A stretch of DNA of 39,739 nucleotides, taken from Thermodesulfobacteriota bacterium. Lineage in GTDB: Bacteria > Desulfobacterota_D > UBA1144 > Nemesobacterales > CSP1-2. The position numbers were made by a program, and so were the translations under genes. Of this stretch, positions 22,595 to 32,696 are shown piece by piece (positions within the stretch are counted from its first letter, which is position 1; each line of letters opens with the position of its first letter). The DNA is taken from NCBI GenBank assembly GCA_036397855.1, contig DASWID010000033.1, forward strand, positions 1 through 39,739. Reading direction: 5' to 3'. The notes under the pieces are model-generated. The model was not told where the DNA came from, did not search any database, and saw only the letters and a program-made list of their open reading frames with translations.

Positions 22595-24483
22595 TACCTA
22601 ACTCGTCCTCATCAGTCCATAAGGGGAGGAGGATGCCCCCTCTTGTGCTATTTGTTCTGGGTGTTGTTTTTGGGGACATTGGAACGAGTCCCCTATATGC
22701 GTTCAGAGAATGTTTTTCGGCCGGTCATGCGATTATGATCTCTCCTGAAAATGTATTTGGCATTCTTTCGCTTATGTTCTGGTCCCTGATAATAATTATT
22801 TCTGTCAAGTATGTATTGTTTGTAATGCGCGCAGACTATCATGGGGAAGGGGGCATTTTTGCATTACTCACGCTGGTTCTATCAAAGGGCAGGATAAGGG
22901 GTCGACGACTCCGCATCGTTACTGCCATAGGTCTTTTTGGTGCAGCGCTATTCTACGGCGATGGGATGCTGACACCCGCCATATCTGTGCTCAGCGCAAT
23001 TGAGGGACTTAAGGTCACCACATCAAGTCTAGATCCATTTGTTGTACCTATAACAGTAGGGATTTTAATTGGTCTGTTTCTATTCCAGAGGAGCGGTACG
23101 GGACTGGTGGGTAGGGTATTTGGTCCCGTAATGGTTATCTGGTTTTTGACTATTGCTATTCTTGGCGCGCGATGGATAATTGAGGTTCCGGAGGTGCTTA
23201 AATCCATAAATCCGGTATACGCATTAAACTTTTTCGTCATCAACAGGGTCGCGGGCTTTTTCGTTCTGGGCGCAGTTTTCCTTGTAGTTACAGGTGGTGA
23301 GGCGCTCTACGCCGATATGGGACACTTTGGGAAAATACCAATACGCATTGCATGGTTTACAATAGTTCTACCAGGGTTACTCCTCAATTACTTTGGCCAG
23401 GGTGCACTTTTGATCGAGAATCCGCATTCAGTGATAAATCCATTTTACTTGCTTTCCCCTTCATGGGGACATTATCCTCTTATCGCATTATCCACGGCTG
23501 CTACGATTATCGCTTCACAGGCGGTTATTTCGGGCGCTTTTTCATTGACTAGTCAAGCTTTGCAGCTTGGGTATATACCACGCCTGGTTGTGAGTCATAC
23601 TTCTCACCACGAAATCGGCCAGGTTTACGTGCCCGTAGTTAACTGGATTCTTTTTATTGGCACAGTTGGTATAGTGGTAGGCTTCGGTTCTTCAGCAAAC
23701 CTTGCCGGAGCTTACGGACTCGCAGTTGCCCTATTAATGGTTGTGACTACGGCTTTGATGTTTATCTGTGCAAGATCGCTTTGGGGATGGTCGCTTCTTT
23801 TCGCGGGGTTTGCCGCTACGCTCTTACTTTTTATTGAAATCTTTTTTTTGGGTTCTAATTTAGCAAAATTCAAGCAAGGCGCATGGTTTCCTCTTCTGGT
23901 TACGACTATTGTGTATGTAGTATTCATAACGTGGAAACAGGGGCGGACAATATTGCGAGATCGTATCAAAGTTGAGCGCTTACCCATGAAGAATCTTATT
24001 GACGACCTGGAGAAAAATCCACCGTTAAGGGTAAAAGGTGTAGCTGTATTTATGTCCAGTAACCCTTCAGGGGTACCCCGCACCTTGCTTCATAACCTGA
24101 AGCATAACAGGGTACTTCATGAGCATGTGATTATATTAACGGTCTTAAATGATGAGATCCCGAGAGTACCTGCTCATGAGAGGCTTGAGGTGCAGGAAAT
24201 TGCGCAAAACTTTTTTAGGATAATCGCACATTATGGCTTTATGGAAACTCCGGATGTGCCCGATATCCTTCATCTTGCCAGGAAGCATGGATTGGAGTAC
24301 AGCATTCACGAAACTACTTTCTTTCTTGGTCGAGAAACATTGGTTTTGGGACGATCACGAAAGTTGTCCAATCTGCAAAAAAGGCTTTTTATGTTCTTGT
24401 CACGAAACGCCCAGGATGCCACCTTACATTATGGCATTCCTACAAACAGGGCAATCGAAATCGGTATACAGGTTGAAATATGA
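22591..24483 (+). CDS. kup: Kup-family potassium uptake protein
   Basis: 630 residues: about twelve membrane helices in the first 430, then a soluble C-terminal domain. GVVFGDIGTSPLYAFRECF near the start, the YHGEGGIFALLTLV helix and the GGEALYADMGHFGK segment are Kup hallmarks. It imports K+ with protons. Start choice: ATG at 22591 overlaps the stop of the preceding frame and has no close ribosome site; ATG at 22633 follows AGGGGAGGAGG very closely and would remove 14 residues. One of very few plus-strand genes in this half, convergent with the UspA gene 11 bases beyond its stop. Confidence 0.93.
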   Translation: MIPNSSSSVHKGRRMPPLVLFVLGVVFGDIGTSPLYAFRECFSAGHAIMISPENVFGILSLMFWSLIIIISVKYVLFVMRADYHGEGGIFALLTLVLSKGRIRGRRLRIVTAIGLFGAALFYGDGMLTPAISVLSAIEGLKVTTSSLDPFVVPITVGILIGLFLFQRSGTGLVGRVFGPVMVIWFLTIAILGARWIIEVPEVLKSINPVYALNFFVINRVAGFFVLGAVFLVVTGGEALYADMGHFGKIPIRIAWFTIVLPGLLLNYFGQGALLIENPHSVINPFYLLSPSWGHYPLIALSTAATIIASQAVISGAFSLTSQALQLGYIPRLVVSHTSHHEIGQVYVPVVNWILFIGTVGIVVGFGSSANLAGAYGLAVALLMVVTTALMFICARSLWGWSLLFAGFAATLLLFIEIFFLGSNLAKFKQGAWFPLLVTTIVYVVFITWKQGRTILRDRIKVERLPMKNLIDDLEKNPPLRVKGVAVFMSSNPSGVPRTLLHNLKHNRVLHEHVIILTVLNDEIPRVPAHERLEVQEIAQNFFRIIAHYGFMETPDVPDILHLARKHGLEYSIHETTFFLGRETLVLGRSRKLSNLQKRLFMFLSRNAQDATLHYGIPTNRAIEIGIQVEI

Positions 24484-24494
24484 TTGTGTTCTTT

Positions 24495-25388
24495 TCAAAT
24501 TGGAACCAGCAACAAGGGGATATTTGTCCTACTGAAGACTCTGGGTGTTACACTACCTGACCAGAATGCGTCAGCACCAGCTTTTCCATGTGTACCCATG
24601 ACAATGAGATCAGCCTTTATTTCCAATGCCGTTTTTGCAATTATGTCTGACGGTTCTCCACGTGCTACCTCTCCGGATACAAGAACGCCCTCTGAGCTGA
24701 TTTCAGACGTAAGTCCTTTAAGGTAGTTAAGTGCCCTCTCTTCTTCGAGTTCCAGCATCTCGGCTGTAGCAACAGGTGCCAGGCGGCTTTCGGTCGCCCT
24801 AGGGCCAGAGAGTGTCGCAAGTGTTTGTATAACAACGATAAAATACAATGGACAACCTAAGACCCTCGCCAGATCCTTTGCGGTTCTTATACCCTTTTCG
24901 TGTTCTTCTGATATATCGAGTGGTACCAATATTTGACTGCAGGAGAATGGTTTGTCATTTAAAAACGCATCAGGATGTATCACCAAGACTGGTATATTTC
25001 CGATATTAATTGTCTGCTGTGCAATTGTTCCAAATAATAGTTGTTGGAGTCTTATTCGTCCGTGAGTGCACATTACAATCAGATCGCAATCAAGTTCCTT
25101 GGCGTGGTCCGCTAAGCTTTGGGCAACATGACCGACTTCCGTTGTATGGACGTGATAATCTACATTTAAGCTATCCGGGAAATAAATTTTTACCCTTTCA
25201 AGATAGGTCAACGCTTCTTCAGGAAACCTGATGTGGCGGTCGCTATGAATCTTTGTGGGAGCATGGCGTTCAATAATATGTATTAGAGTTATCTCCGACT
25301 TACAGTTCTGCGATAAATATAAAGCTATAGGCATTACTGATTCTGCCATTTTGGATCCGTCCAGTGGTATCAATATATGTTTAAACAT
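24495..25388 (-). CDS. Tandem universal stress protein (two UspA domains)
   Basis: 297 residues, two UspA domains at about 1-142 and 150-297. The second keeps the ATP-binding G-x2-G-x9-G-S pattern (GTHGKAGADAFWSGS) and ends FSRTNIPLLLVPI. The first has CTHGRIRLQQLLFGT, with Cys in place of the first Gly, so nucleotide binding there may be altered. UspA proteins bind ATP or other nucleotides and act in stress survival; some regulate transporters. The ATG at 25388 has TAGGAG upstream. It lies three bases after the mntH stop on the same strand and beside kup, so a link with ion transport is plausible but unproven. Confidence 0.9.
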   Translation of the reverse strand: MFKHILIPLDGSKMAESVMPIALYLSQNCKSEITLIHIIERHAPTKIHSDRHIRFPEEALTYLERVKIYFPDSLNVDYHVHTTEVGHVAQSLADHAKELDCDLIVMCTHGRIRLQQLLFGTIAQQTINIGNIPVLVIHPDAFLNDKPFSCSQILVPLDISEEHEKGIRTAKDLARVLGCPLYFIVVIQTLATLSGPRATESRLAPVATAEMLELEEERALNYLKGLTSEISSEGVLVSGEVARGEPSDIIAKTALEIKADLIVMGTHGKAGADAFWSGSVTPRVFSRTNIPLLLVPI

Positions 25389-25391
25389 ATC

Positions 25392-26699
25392 CTAGCTCCT
25401 AAAAAAGGTTTGAAATAAGAGAAACATGTTGAGTCCGATGATAAGTAGGGCAATTATGGTCGCGACAATGGTAGTAATCCTATGATTCACCAAAACACCC
25501 ATAACATCACTACGGCATGTGAACAGGACCAAGGGCACTAGTGCAAAGGGTATTCCAAAACAGAGGACGACCTGGCTTATGACCAGAGTCCTTGTCGGAT
25601 CAAGGCCCCAGGCGATTACCACTAGGGATGGTAGCATTGTCACCAGCCTTCTTACCCAAACTGGGATCTGTCGGTGTAAGAACCCCTGCATGATTACCTG
25701 TCCTGCATTGGTTCCAACCGTAGAAGAAGATAATCCTGAGGCGAGTAGGGAGATAGCGAAAACCCAGCTTGAGGCCTTCCCTAATAGGGGGGCCAGGGTG
25801 AGGTGTGCCTCTTCAATGGTACCGACAGTAGTCAAACCGTGCTTGTAAAAGGTCGCTGCTGCCATTATGAGCATTGCGGCATTCACCATTCCTGCTATGC
25901 CCATGGCGATTGTGACGTCGGCAACTTGAAAACGGAATAATCTGCGCAATCGTATACGATCCTTTACTATGATTCGTCCCTGCGTTAGGGCAGAGTGCAA
26001 AAAGATCACGTGTGGCATTACTGTGGCTCCTAAGATTCCAGTTGCAAGTAAGACGCTTTCAGGTCCTGAGAATCTAGGTACTACAGCGTTGAAAGCTACT
26101 TGTCCCCAATCTGGACGATCCAAGATAGTCTCAATTAGGTAACATCCAGCGATTATGCCAACCATAGTAGTTATGACGGCTTCCAAAGGCCTAAATCCGT
26201 AGCGTTCTAGGCTTAAAATCAGAAACGTAGATATGGCGGTCAATATTCCGCCCATCCATAGAGGAATGCCGAGTAGGAGATTAAAGCCAAGTGCAGCGCC
26301 AAGAAACTCAGCCAAATCAGTTGCCATGGCGACGACCTCCATCAATACCCACATGGAATAGACAATTGGGCGAGGGAATCGGATTCTGCAGTGCTCAGCC
26401 AGATTGTATCCTGTTGCGATTCCGAGCTTGGCTGACAGTGTCTGAATGAGCATCGCCATGAGGTTGCTGGCAACGATGACCCAGAGAAGTTTATAACCAA
26501 ACATTGATCCTCCCTGGATATTCGTTGCAAAGTTTCCCGGATCTACATAGGCGACACTTGCAATAAAAGCCGGACCAAGAAATGGAAACAGTCTTGCTAA
26601 CATTCCCTTACTTTTACGTCCTGATAGAACTTCCCTGGCTGCTTTGACGGTTCTTATATCGCCTGATTTGATGCTCTTATATTTTGCTGTGTCGTTCAT
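25392..26699 (-). CDS. mntH: Nramp-family divalent metal transporter (MntH-like)
   Basis: 435 residues with about eleven helices. Helix 1 carries the metal-binding DPGN at 53-56 and helix 6 the MPH motif in GATVMPHVIFLHSAL, both required for Mn2+/Fe2+ uptake with protons. The N-terminal 35 residues are polar, and GLSSSTVGTNAGQVIMQGFL is a typical late loop. The ATG at 26699 has a weak ribosome site; a TTGACA at about 26752-26757 upstream could be part of its promoter but the -10 is poor. Downstream UspA gene is almost contiguous. Confidence 0.9.
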   Translation of the reverse strand: MNDTAKYKSIKSGDIRTVKAAREVLSGRKSKGMLARLFPFLGPAFIASVAYVDPGNFATNIQGGSMFGYKLLWVIVASNLMAMLIQTLSAKLGIATGYNLAEHCRIRFPRPIVYSMWVLMEVVAMATDLAEFLGAALGFNLLLGIPLWMGGILTAISTFLILSLERYGFRPLEAVITTMVGIIAGCYLIETILDRPDWGQVAFNAVVPRFSGPESVLLATGILGATVMPHVIFLHSALTQGRIIVKDRIRLRRLFRFQVADVTIAMGIAGMVNAAMLIMAAATFYKHGLTTVGTIEEAHLTLAPLLGKASSWVFAISLLASGLSSSTVGTNAGQVIMQGFLHRQIPVWVRRLVTMLPSLVVIAWGLDPTRTLVISQVVLCFGIPFALVPLVLFTCRSDVMGVLVNHRITTIVATIIALLIIGLNMFLLFQTFFRS

Positions 26700-26893
26700 A
26701 AATACATCGAATGAGATAAACGAAGAGAGTGTCGTGGTAAAAGAGTCTTATGTCAAAGAATTACGATTCAGATTCAATTAAAGACAAATTTGTAGAGAAA
26801 AATTGATATGTAGAATTAACGAAACATAGATAAGCACGGTTCGGGAGAGTACTGAAGCCCATAATCATACCGTTTCGAAAAATTTCTCAGCAA

Positions 26894-28870
26894 TTATCGG
26901 TAAGTTTCTTTAGCCAGATCAAGAATATTTGCGCTGTCTTCGGGGCGAGATCCCAGGATATCCTTTAAATCAGGCTGTTCGATTGTTTCATTCTCCAGCA
27001 GGGCATGAGCAAGAGTGTGAAGTTTTTCGGCTTTAGCGGTCAAGAGTTCTCTCACATTTTCATGCGATTCGTCCAATAATCTTTTAATCTCCTGATCTAT
27101 CAACGCTGCTGTAGCTTCGCTGTAATCCCGACCCCTTGATAGTTCGTAGCCTAAGAACGGTTGGTCCTCATCAGCTTTGAATGCCAAGAGTCCAAGGTTG
27201 CTCATACCCCAGCGAGTCACCATTCGTCTTGCTAACCTAGTGGCTTCTACCAGGTCATTTTCTGCTCCTGTAGAGACTTCCCCAATGGCAATCTCCTCAG
27301 CGGTGCGTCCGCCGAGCAAGACTAAAATTCGACTTATGAGATAGGCACGACTGTAGTTGTATTGATCTTCCAAAGGCAGTTGCTTGGTTGCTCCGAGTGC
27401 AAGTCCATGCGGAATTATGGTGACCTTGTGGACTGGGTCAGCATTTGGAGTAAACCACGCGACTAAGGCATGTCCGGCTTCATGAAATGCAATTACTCGA
27501 CGAACCGTTTGATCAAGAATAACCTGGCGCTTTTCGCCGAGCGATATTTTGTCGAGCGCTTCTTCAAAGTCATCCATTGTGACTTCTTTCCGATCATTTT
27601 TGGCGGCTAATATTGCTGCTTCATTGCAAAGATTAGACAAGTCTGCTCCACTCATGCCAGTTGTTATACGGGCGAGTAGTTTAAGATCCACATTATCGGA
27701 GAGAGTCAATGGCTTTGAATGAATTTTTAGAATTCCCTCTCTCCCCTCACGATCGGGGAGACCTATAACAATCTGACGATCGAAACGTCCCGGCCTGAGT
27801 AAAGCGGGGTCCAGAACATCAGGACGGTTTGTCGCGGCCATAACTATAACTTCTTGCTTTTCATCAAAACCATCCATCTCGACCAGTAATTGGTTTAGGG
27901 TCTGTTCTCTTTCATCATTTACAGTTCCCATCCCCGCACCCCTTCTCCGAGCTACCGCATCGAGTTCGTCAATGAAGATGATAGATGGTGCCGCCTCTTT
28001 CGCCTGATTAAAAAGATCGCGTACACGGCTTGCTCCCACCCCAACAAACATTTCAACGAACTCTGACGCACTTATATTAAAGAATGGCACTTTTGCCTCA
28101 CCGGCCACAGCCCTCGCCATTAAGGTTTTCCCTGTACCCGGTCGCCCGAGTAGCAGTACTCCGCGAGGAATTCTGGCTCCCAGCTTATGGTATTTTTCGG
28201 GTCTGCTGAGAAAATCCACTTCCTGCTGCAATTGTGCCTTAGCTTCGTTAGCACCCGCCACATCTTCAAATGTTACTGAAGGTCGATTGGCTGTGTAACG
28301 ACGGGCTTGGCTTCGTCCGAATCTAAATATACTAGATTGATTTCTGACGGCTTGTCTACCCATCCATATGAAAAATACAATAAGAAGCAGGAAAGGAAGA
28401 ACACTTATTATTATTTCGGTAAACCGGGTATGAGCACGAGTTACCACATCTACCTCTACATTATGCTTCTCGAGAAGAGGCAATAAATTCGGGTCACCGA
28501 CATCCTGAGGAAAAATCGTTATAAACTTGGAATAGGTTTCGGTTGTAGTTGGTTTAATTTTTTCTTCGGGCGGTTCTGCGGATTTTTCAGAAGTAGATCT
28601 TTGGGTGACCGGTGCATTGGTAGCCCATTCGAAGGGTTTAACAAACTCGCCGGTGATTTTGTCACCATCGATCTGAATCCTTGACACATTATCTTCTTTA
28701 ATCTGTTCTAAGAAGGTCGAATAGGGTATGTTAGCCTCACGATTAACCTTTGGGAGGAATGTCATCAAGTTCCAAATAATAAGCCCTATTAAGATTAGCC
28801 ACCAGATATAATTAATCTTTTTGAATGGACTTTTTGACTCTTGCTTTTGCTCTTGTTGATCTGTGCTCAA
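26894..28870 (-). CDS. ftsH: ATP-dependent zinc metalloprotease FtsH
   Basis: 658 residues. Membrane helices at about 21-39 and 152-170 bracket a periplasmic domain; the AAA+ domain has Walker A GRPGTGKT at 242-249 (GPPGTGKT in most FtsH), Walker B IIFIDE at 297-302 and the second region of homology at 346-365. Zinc site HEAGH is at 463-467. FtsH degrades membrane and some soluble proteins as a hexamer. The start TTG at 28870 has AAGGA seven bases upstream. Its position between mntH and the copper ATPase, and its Pro-to-Arg change in Walker A, suggest it may be a second FtsH copy; whether another exists is not visible here. Confidence 0.96.
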   Translation of the reverse strand: MSTDQQEQKQESKSPFKKINYIWWLILIGLIIWNLMTFLPKVNREANIPYSTFLEQIKEDNVSRIQIDGDKITGEFVKPFEWATNAPVTQRSTSEKSAEPPEEKIKPTTTETYSKFITIFPQDVGDPNLLPLLEKHNVEVDVVTRAHTRFTEIIISVLPFLLLIVFFIWMGRQAVRNQSSIFRFGRSQARRYTANRPSVTFEDVAGANEAKAQLQQEVDFLSRPEKYHKLGARIPRGVLLLGRPGTGKTLMARAVAGEAKVPFFNISASEFVEMFVGVGASRVRDLFNQAKEAAPSIIFIDELDAVARRRGAGMGTVNDEREQTLNQLLVEMDGFDEKQEVIVMAATNRPDVLDPALLRPGRFDRQIVIGLPDREGREGILKIHSKPLTLSDNVDLKLLARITTGMSGADLSNLCNEAAILAAKNDRKEVTMDDFEEALDKISLGEKRQVILDQTVRRVIAFHEAGHALVAWFTPNADPVHKVTIIPHGLALGATKQLPLEDQYNYSRAYLISRILVLLGGRTAEEIAIGEVSTGAENDLVEATRLARRMVTRWGMSNLGLLAFKADEDQPFLGYELSRGRDYSEATAALIDQEIKRLLDESHENVRELLTAKAEKLHTLAHALLENETIEQPDLKDILGSRPEDSANILDLAKETYR

Positions 28871-29056
28871 TTTACGTCCTTTATACTAAAATAATAATGT
28901 CACAAGATGCTTTTGCAACCTCTTACTCGAGTCTGATGAAGCGATCATAATCGTTACTGCTACGCTCACTAACCTGATCTCTGGTGGAAGAGATCCTTCG
29001 ATTAAAGTATTTTGCTAACACAAGGTCGGTTTTAAAACCTACTTGAATTTCCGTTA

Positions 29057-31132
29057 TCAAATAATCTTCATTTTCTGGATCCTAAGGGAGTTTCCCAAAA
29101 CAAAGAGGCTGCTTATAATCATTATGAGAGCCGCAACTAAGGGCTTGAGGATTCCGGTTACAGCAAGGCCTATACCGACCACATTGTAACAAAAAGCCCA
29201 AGTGAGATTTTCCCTTATTTTCTTGATTGTTTTCTTAGCAAGTCTCAGAGACCATGGGATTTTTTTTAAATCATTTCCAAGCAAACTCATATCCGCAGAC
29301 TCTCGTGTTATGTCCGTACTGCACCCGATGGCGATTCCTATATCTGCAGCCATGAGTGCGGGTGCGTCGTTTATTCCATCTCCCACCATAGCACACAGTC
29401 CCTTTTTATAAGATTCAATCTCCCTTATCTTGTCTTCGGGTAATAGATCGCTTTTTGTTTTTACACCTATTGATGAGGTGATAGCTTCTGAAGCATCTTG
29501 ATTATCCCCTGTTATCATAATTACATCGATTTCTTGATCCTTCAGATCCGACATTGCATCGATAACGCCTTCTCTCAATTCCTCAGAGAATCGTATGAGC
29601 CCTTTCATTTCTTTGTCCCAGCCAAAAAATACAATTGATTTCCCCTGTGATTCAGGCCTTTTTTTTTGATCGAGAATGGCGGTGTTAAGCATAAGTCCCA
29701 TTTTAATCATGAATTTTTCGCTGCCTGTGTATAACGTCCGACCATTTACTTTCCCCTGAGCCCCCAAGCCGGGGTATGCTTTGAAATCGGAGACCGGTGG
29801 GATCGAACAGCCATTTTCTGAGGCAAACCTGACAAAGCTTTTTCCTAGAGGGTGCTCGGATGAGGATTCCACTGAAGCGATGATCGGTATGACTTCTGAT
29901 TCCCTTAATCCTGAATCTGGATCTATAAAAATAGAAGAAACGTTCAGGCTACCCTTTGTGATGGTTCCAGTCTTATCGAAAAAGATTCCCTTTATATGTG
30001 AGAGTTTTTCCACAGTCTCTCCTGTTCTTACAACTACCCCTTGCTTTGCCAATCTTCCAATCGCAACCCAAATTGCCATCGGGGTTGCAATTCCAAGTGC
30101 GCATGGACAGGAAATAAGTAAAACCGATAGCGAATTCATGATGGCCGAGTCAATTCCGGATTCATGAAACCAGAATAAGAAAGTCAGGGCTGAGGTTATT
30201 ATTGCAAGGGGTATAAATATCGAAGAGATCCTGTCTGCCAATCTCTCCATTGGCGCCCTGACTTTTCTCGCCTCCTCAAGCAATGCTACAAATCGCGAAA
30301 AAAACATCTCCTCCCCTACGTTAGTGACCCTGAATATCAACATTCCATCTAGATTCGTAGAACCCGAAAACACCTTGCTTCCCTTTTCTTTGAAAACGGG
30401 TTTTGATTCCCCTGTGAGCATCGATTCGTCTACACTGCTTTGTCCCTCTATGACTTCACCATCCACGGGGAAGGTTTCGCCCGGGATCACCCTGATAATA
30501 TCTTCCTCCCGTAAGGATTCGATTGAAACCCTTTCGTCTTTACCGTTTCTTATTATAATTGCTTCTTTAGGACTGAGTTCCAGAAGACCTTTTATCGCGT
30601 TCGAAGCCTGTGCTTTTGCGTTAGCTTCGAGCAACCTTCCGAGAGTTACAAGGACAAGTATCATTGATGCAGTGTCGAAGTAAACCATGTTCTTCCCTTT
30701 CAGTGTTGAATAAACAGAAAGTATAAAGGCTGAAAACGTGCCTATGACAATCAGTACGTCCATGTTAAGTGTCAAACTTGAAATCCATCTCAGGGAATTT
30801 TTGAGAATAGGTAAGCCAAGTAAAAGCATTACTGGTATTGCGAGGACCATTTCGATATAGTTAATTACGGTGGCGGTATTGCCCTCGAATGGATAAATGT
30901 AATCTGTAAAGCTCAGTATCATGATATTCATGGCAAAGAAGGCGCTGATTCCCAGCCTTAAGAGAATCCATAGCGCCTGTCCTTCCTCACCCTTTTCTCC
31001 CGTTATTCCGTTTGTGAGGAGGCATCCATAGCAACAAAACGATACCTTTTTTCCTGAGACTTCATGTGAGATAGGTTTATTGGGAAGGGGGAGTCCGCAT
31101 TGGTAACAAGATTCTGAGATGTTATACATCAT
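29057..31132 (-). CDS. ccoI: Copper-type heavy-metal P-ATPase, CcoI/FixI-like
   Basis: 691 residues. The N-terminus has no classical HMA domain; instead a cysteine cluster (C9, C12, C33, C34, C37) forms the metal-binding segment seen on CcoI/FixI ATPases. Core motifs: TGES 240-243, transport CPC 342-344, phosphorylated Asp386 in DKTGT, and GDGINDAPAL. Such pumps export Cu+ needed to assemble the cbb3 oxidase. The gene begins directly after the SafE-like gene's stop (TGA then ATG ATG), in the same strand and order as the oxidase genes, which supports the assignment over a detoxification pump. Confidence 0.9.
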   Translation of the reverse strand: MMYNISESCYQCGLPLPNKPISHEVSGKKVSFCCYGCLLTNGITGEKGEEGQALWILLRLGISAFFAMNIMILSFTDYIYPFEGNTATVINYIEMVLAIPVMLLLGLPILKNSLRWISSLTLNMDVLIVIGTFSAFILSVYSTLKGKNMVYFDTASMILVLVTLGRLLEANAKAQASNAIKGLLELSPKEAIIIRNGKDERVSIESLREEDIIRVIPGETFPVDGEVIEGQSSVDESMLTGESKPVFKEKGSKVFSGSTNLDGMLIFRVTNVGEEMFFSRFVALLEEARKVRAPMERLADRISSIFIPLAIITSALTFLFWFHESGIDSAIMNSLSVLLISCPCALGIATPMAIWVAIGRLAKQGVVVRTGETVEKLSHIKGIFFDKTGTITKGSLNVSSIFIDPDSGLRESEVIPIIASVESSSEHPLGKSFVRFASENGCSIPPVSDFKAYPGLGAQGKVNGRTLYTGSEKFMIKMGLMLNTAILDQKKRPESQGKSIVFFGWDKEMKGLIRFSEELREGVIDAMSDLKDQEIDVIMITGDNQDASEAITSSIGVKTKSDLLPEDKIREIESYKKGLCAMVGDGINDAPALMAADIGIAIGCSTDITRESADMSLLGNDLKKIPWSLRLAKKTIKKIRENLTWAFCYNVVGIGLAVTGILKPLVAALIMIISSLFVLGNSLRIQKMKII

Positions 31133-31828
31133 TCAATGAAGAAATGGCCCACTATGACCGAATTCGGATATATAGGGTAGAATTCCGCGTGCGAGCGTTA
31201 TTAAACCGAATATCACAACCAGGTATCCGGGGACGCGGCTGAGCCTTGCTTTAAATTTTGGTGTAATGAACTCGCCCACACCACCTAAAAAGAACATTGT
31301 AGGAATAGTTCCCAAACCAAAAGAGAGCATGACAAGGGCTCCTTTTATTGGGGAGCCTGATGCGGTGGCTGCGAGAAGAAAGCCGTAAACGAGAGGGCAG
31401 GGAAGAAACCCGTTAAAGATTCCAAGATAAAATGAGCCTGAAATTTCTCCATGGTTCAAAAAGGTTGCCATAATTTTTTTCAGTAAATTATAAAAGGGTG
31501 CGAATCCCGGGATATTTTTCTCTCCTATTAAGCCTGTTATCTGAAGTCCTAGATAGATCATAAAAATTCCTGCCAGAGAAGAAAGGATCACTTGGCCACT
31601 TACAAAAGCTCCTAGCTTTTCAATCCTAAGGCCCAGATAGCCTGCTAGCACACCCAAAAAGGTGTATGTAAAGATCCTGCCAATATTGTAGAGTAAGTGG
31701 CTAGACACCTTTCCAATGCGGCATTTCTTGGGTACAGAGGATATAGCTATCGGGAAACCTCCGCACATGCCCAGGCAGTGCATCGAACCCAATACGCCGG
31801 CTGTAAAAATCAAAAAATATTCAATCAT
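31133..31828 (-). CDS. SafE/DsbD-like membrane protein linked to cbb3 oxidase assembly
   Basis: About 231 residues with six hydrophobic helices. The opening FTAGVLGSMHCLGMCGGFPIA, with two Cys flanking a His, and the middle GIFNGFLPCPLVYGFLLAA are typical of the DsbD_2/SafE family whose genes commonly sit next to ccoI. A role in copper handling or cytochrome maturation is inferred from this context. The ATG at 31828 is preferred to a TTG six codons earlier; neither has a good ribosome site. Immediately followed by ccoI. Confidence 0.82.
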   Translation of the reverse strand: MIEYFLIFTAGVLGSMHCLGMCGGFPIAISSVPKKCRIGKVSSHLLYNIGRIFTYTFLGVLAGYLGLRIEKLGAFVSGQVILSSLAGIFMIYLGLQITGLIGEKNIPGFAPFYNLLKKIMATFLNHGEISGSFYLGIFNGFLPCPLVYGFLLAATASGSPIKGALVMLSFGLGTIPTMFFLGGVGEFITPKFKARLSRVPGYLVVIFGLITLARGILPYISEFGHSGPFLH

Positions 31829-31866
31829 AATATTCAAAATATTCAAACGAAATGAGAATTAGGACT

Positions 31867-31900
31867 GTCATTGCGAGAGATAAAGTCTCGAAGCAATCTC
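31867..31900. repeat. Dispersed 34-bp hairpin repeat, copy 1
   Basis: GTCATTGCGAG, 12 variable bases, then GAAGCAATCTC. The same outer sequences with equal spacing recur at 38027-38060; the variable core forms GAGA-TAAAG-TCTC here. It lies in the gap between ccoP and the SafE-like gene. Confidence 0.75.
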
Positions 31901-32019
31901 AAAAGGATGTGATCGCATTGCTAGAGCCTGTACTGAGACTATCGAAGTACTCACGATGACCCTCCTCTTTTTATTCATTAACGGTTATTACAATTCATAA
32001 TTCATAAAATTTCATAACA

Positions 32020-32694
32020 CTACTCCTTTCTAGGTAAGTCTTTCAACTCATCCGAGGTCCAGGCAGAGGTGCGATTTAAATTTTCACTTCTTACCTGTTC
32101 TACCATAACAGGTATTATTTCTACTGCTTCATTACCCCAACTGCTTCTGGCGTAAGTTAAAACTGCTGCGACCTCCTGATTTGAAAGTCTAGACCCCCAT
32201 TCAGGCATAACGTTATTAAAAGTAGTTCCTTTAACATCAATAGCACCACTGAGGCCGTGTAGAACTATTCGTATCGGAGTCTCAGGGTCTTTCAGCAGCC
32301 AGTCCGAACCCGCAAGCGGTGGAAATGCGCCCGGGACGCCCTGACCATTTTGCTGATGACATGCAGCACATACATTTGTAAACACCTCTTTCCCATCAAC
32401 TTCGGGTTCCTGTTCTGGTTGTCTTGGAGCAATTGCGGAGATTTCTCTATCCTCTGCTTCTCTTTCTAAAACATGTACATAAGGACCGAAGATTCCGCCA
32501 TATCGTCCCAGGTAAAAACCGGCCCAAAAGATCAGAAGTACTGAGACAGCCCAGAGCCACCATGGTGGTCGTTCAAGACCCTCTTCGGGTTCAGGCTGCT
32601 CACGGAACGCTTGTCTGTGAATGCCGAAAAGGTCATATTCTTCTTTTTCAGGACGGAAACGCCATTCAGAGCCTTCCTTTTTTTTATCATTCAT
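32020..32694 (-). CDS. ccoP: cbb3 oxidase c-type cytochrome subunit, CcoP-like, single haem
   Basis: 224 residues: a 43-residue cytoplasmic N-terminus, one membrane helix at about 44-62, and a cytochrome c domain with haem motif CAACH at 109-113 and the likely Met ligand in NNVMPEWG near 164. Classical CcoP carries two haem motifs; only one is present, with a 45-residue tail after the domain. It donates electrons from cytochrome c or the bc1 complex to CcoN-CcoO. It starts two bases after the ccoO stop, in the ccoS-N-O-P string. No separate CcoQ is seen. Confidence 0.88.
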   Translation of the reverse strand: MNDKKKEGSEWRFRPEKEEYDLFGIHRQAFREQPEPEEGLERPPWWLWAVSVLLIFWAGFYLGRYGGIFGPYVHVLEREAEDREISAIAPRQPEQEPEVDGKEVFTNVCAACHQQNGQGVPGAFPPLAGSDWLLKDPETPIRIVLHGLSGAIDVKGTTFNNVMPEWGSRLSNQEVAAVLTYARSSWGNEAVEIIPVMVEQVRSENLNRTSAWTSDELKDLPRKE

Positions 32695-32696
32695 GA

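Noticed and set aside
26738-26757. Promoter for mntH with a perfect TTGACA
   Set aside because: The -35 is good but every hexamer 16-18 bases downstream is a poor -10, so support is too weak.
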